Below are positions 63,021-64,000 of a stretch of DNA of 64,000 nucleotides, piece by piece. The notes under the pieces are model-generated. The model did no database searches, was not told where the DNA came from, and saw only the letters and a list, made by a program, of their open reading frames with translations. Numbering within the stretch: the first letter of the stretch is position 1; the number at the start of each line of letters is the position of its first letter. The position numbers and the translations under genes were made by a program. Source of the stretch: Paraburkholderia sp041321145. GTDB taxonomy: Bacteria > Pseudomonadota > Gammaproteobacteria > Burkholderiales > Burkholderiaceae. The stretch lies in NCBI RefSeq assembly GCF_041321145.1, contig NZ_JBGGWA010000001.1:186001-250000 (forward strand), in the 5' to 3' direction.

Positions 63021-64000
63021 TTACTTCAGCATCTTTTCAATCTGACGAAGAATGTCGTCGCGCTTTTCACGCGTGAGGCCCTTCAGGCGCAACTCGATTC
63101 GATCGTCCCCATACGATTTCAGATCGCCGACCGCGACACCGCCGAGCTTGATTTCCAGACGTTGCGCGTAGCGTTGCCGGCCCGCCGGCTTGGTGCTCTC
63201 CTGTGCGCTTGCCCTACCCTTCACAATATCCGCGACTTGCCGTGTGCTCAGATCATCGGAGAGGATTTTGTTGATCAGGCGCAGCGTCGCATCGGCGCCG
63301 CGCGCACTGTGATAACGGCCCACTTGATACGCCATGTTCGAGCCGAAGCGGTCAGGCCTCGCGACCATCTCATGCATCACCAGCTCGGGCAACTTCGCGA
63401 TCGACAAGGCAACGGCCACGGTCGACTCGTCTAGTCCGAGATGCTCGGCGAGTTCTTTCTGGCTCTGGAAATGCCGATCGTCGAGAAAGCGTTTCCAGAC
63501 GACGGCATTGTCGAACACCGTCTGCGAATCGCGCTGGACGTTGAGGTCGTAGCCGAGCTTATAGCTTTGGATGCCGATCGGCAGATCGATGACGATCGCC
63601 TTCACCGATTCCTTGTTCGCTTCTTTCAACGCCCGCACTCGCCGACCGCCGTCGCTGACGAAGTAGCTGCCGGGATTGTCGTAATCGGGAATGACGTGAA
63701 TCGCCTGCTGCTGTCCCTGCTTAGCCAGATTGACGGCAAGCTCCGCAATCGACGACTTGAGATAGAAATGGCGCGGATTGAACGGACTCGGCTTGATCGT
63801 TTTGAGCGCGAGGTCGATAACCTGGCCCGGACGGTAAGCGTGCTCGGTCCGCCAAGCTCGGTAGGCAACCGATTCATTGGCGGTGTCAGCCGTTTCAACT
63901 TCCGCGACGCCCTGCGGCGCGACCGGCTGGACGAGGCGGCTTGGCGCATCGCTGCTCGTGGAGCCATGCTTGACCAAACCGTCGATCGCGTTCAGGCGGT
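63021..64000 (-). CDS. parB: ParB-family partition protein (5' end outside the window)
   Basis: Centromere-binding protein of the ParABS system. Residues seen (about 326) include an N-terminal ParB/Srx domain (IKPSPFNPRHFYLKSS; YFVSDGGRRVRALKEAN, the GxRRxRA box), a HTH (QKELAEHLGLDESTVAVALSIAKLPE) and a C-terminal dimer domain (GLTREKRDDILRQIEKMLK). The frame stays open to the window edge (reading ..RLNAIDGLVKHGS), so the true start, and parA, lie beyond 64000. Convergent with rep; a GC-rich hairpin CGGCGGC-N12-GCCGCCG at 62965-62990 sits between them. Confidence 0.93.
   Translation of the reverse strand, partial: RLNAIDGLVKHGSTSSDAPSRLVQPVAPQGVAEVETADTANESVAYRAWRTEHAYRPGQVIDLALKTIKPSPFNPRHFYLKSSIAELAVNLAKQGQQQAIHVIPDYDNPGSYFVSDGGRRVRALKEANKESVKAIVIDLPIGIQSYKLGYDLNVQRDSQTVFDNAVVWKRFLDDRHFQSQKELAEHLGLDESTVAVALSIAKLPELVMHEMVARPDRFGSNMAYQVGRYHSARGADATLRLINKILSDDLSTRQVADIVKGRASAQESTKPAGRQRYAQRLEIKLGGVAVGDLKSYGDDRIELRLKGLTREKRDDILRQIEKMLK

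Overview
The window looks like part of the secondary chromosome (or chromid) of a Paraburkholderia/Burkholderia-type beta-proteobacterium. The clues are high G+C with strong codon bias, a gene mix typical of that group (H-NS family protein, YdiJ-type dehydrogenase, kbl-tdh, IlvD/Edd-type arabonate dehydratase, many MFS/LysR/GntR genes), and a plasmid-style replication and partition region at the right end (Rep_3-like initiator, ParB, KfrA-like protein, divergent tyrosine recombinase). The species cannot be fixed from sequence reading alone.

Layout. 0-5.6 kb: chaperone-usher fimbrial operon on the minus strand (pilin, chaperone, usher, adhesin), with three RcsB/BvgA-like 14-mers upstream and a terminator-like hairpin after the pilin gene. 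5.7-10.3 kb: formaldehyde-activating enzyme homologue, aldo/keto reductase, aldehyde dehydrogenase and MFS transporter in one direction. 10.4-14.8 kb: H-NS-like protein, serine hydrolase, small lipoprotein, and a deletion scar joining remnants of a sigma-54 activator and a GntP permease. 14.8-27.6 kb: large hybrid histidine kinase, DedA-rhodanese fusion, cyclic-nucleotide-domain/TrxR-like flavoprotein, YcaQ-like winged-helix protein, LysE and EamA exporters, AraC regulator. 27.6-35.1 kb: four-gene catabolic operon (class V aminotransferase, MFS, FAH-family hydratase, YdiJ-like dehydrogenase) divergent from a GntR regulator, with a matching pair of operator-like palindromes. 35.4-45 kb: glycosyltransferase bracketed by a 60-bp repeat, antiporter remnant, HMG-CoA-lyase/CoA-transferase pair with LysR, then arabonate dehydratase and a DHDPS-family partner. 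45.5-49.6 kb: compact chemosensory-like operon (receptor-kinase fusion, MCP-tip protein, CheX-like protein, CheY-like receiver). 50-58.5 kb: small secreted and outer-membrane proteins, TetR, YceI, kbl-tdh with XRE-cupin regulator, and an SOS-box gene followed by the recombinase.

58.5-64 kb is the replication module. A KfrA-like protein reads away from an A+T-rich segment with inverted repeats. About 17 to 20 direct repeats of the form AAGGTGAGNNTTTNCGGGAG follow, then an inverted-repeat operator candidate, the rep gene, and the convergent parB gene, which runs off the window.

The most striking observation is that the same 20-mer also occurs outside the origin, always between genes: near 10.4-10.8, 41.7, 44.9-45.5, 50.0-50.25 and 58.5 kb. 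About 15 copies therefore lie 1.6-50 kb from the origin cluster. They could act as distal initiator-binding (titration or handcuffing) sites, comparable in principle to distal RctB sites and crtS in Vibrio or datA in E. coli. That role is inferred; the repeats themselves are read directly.
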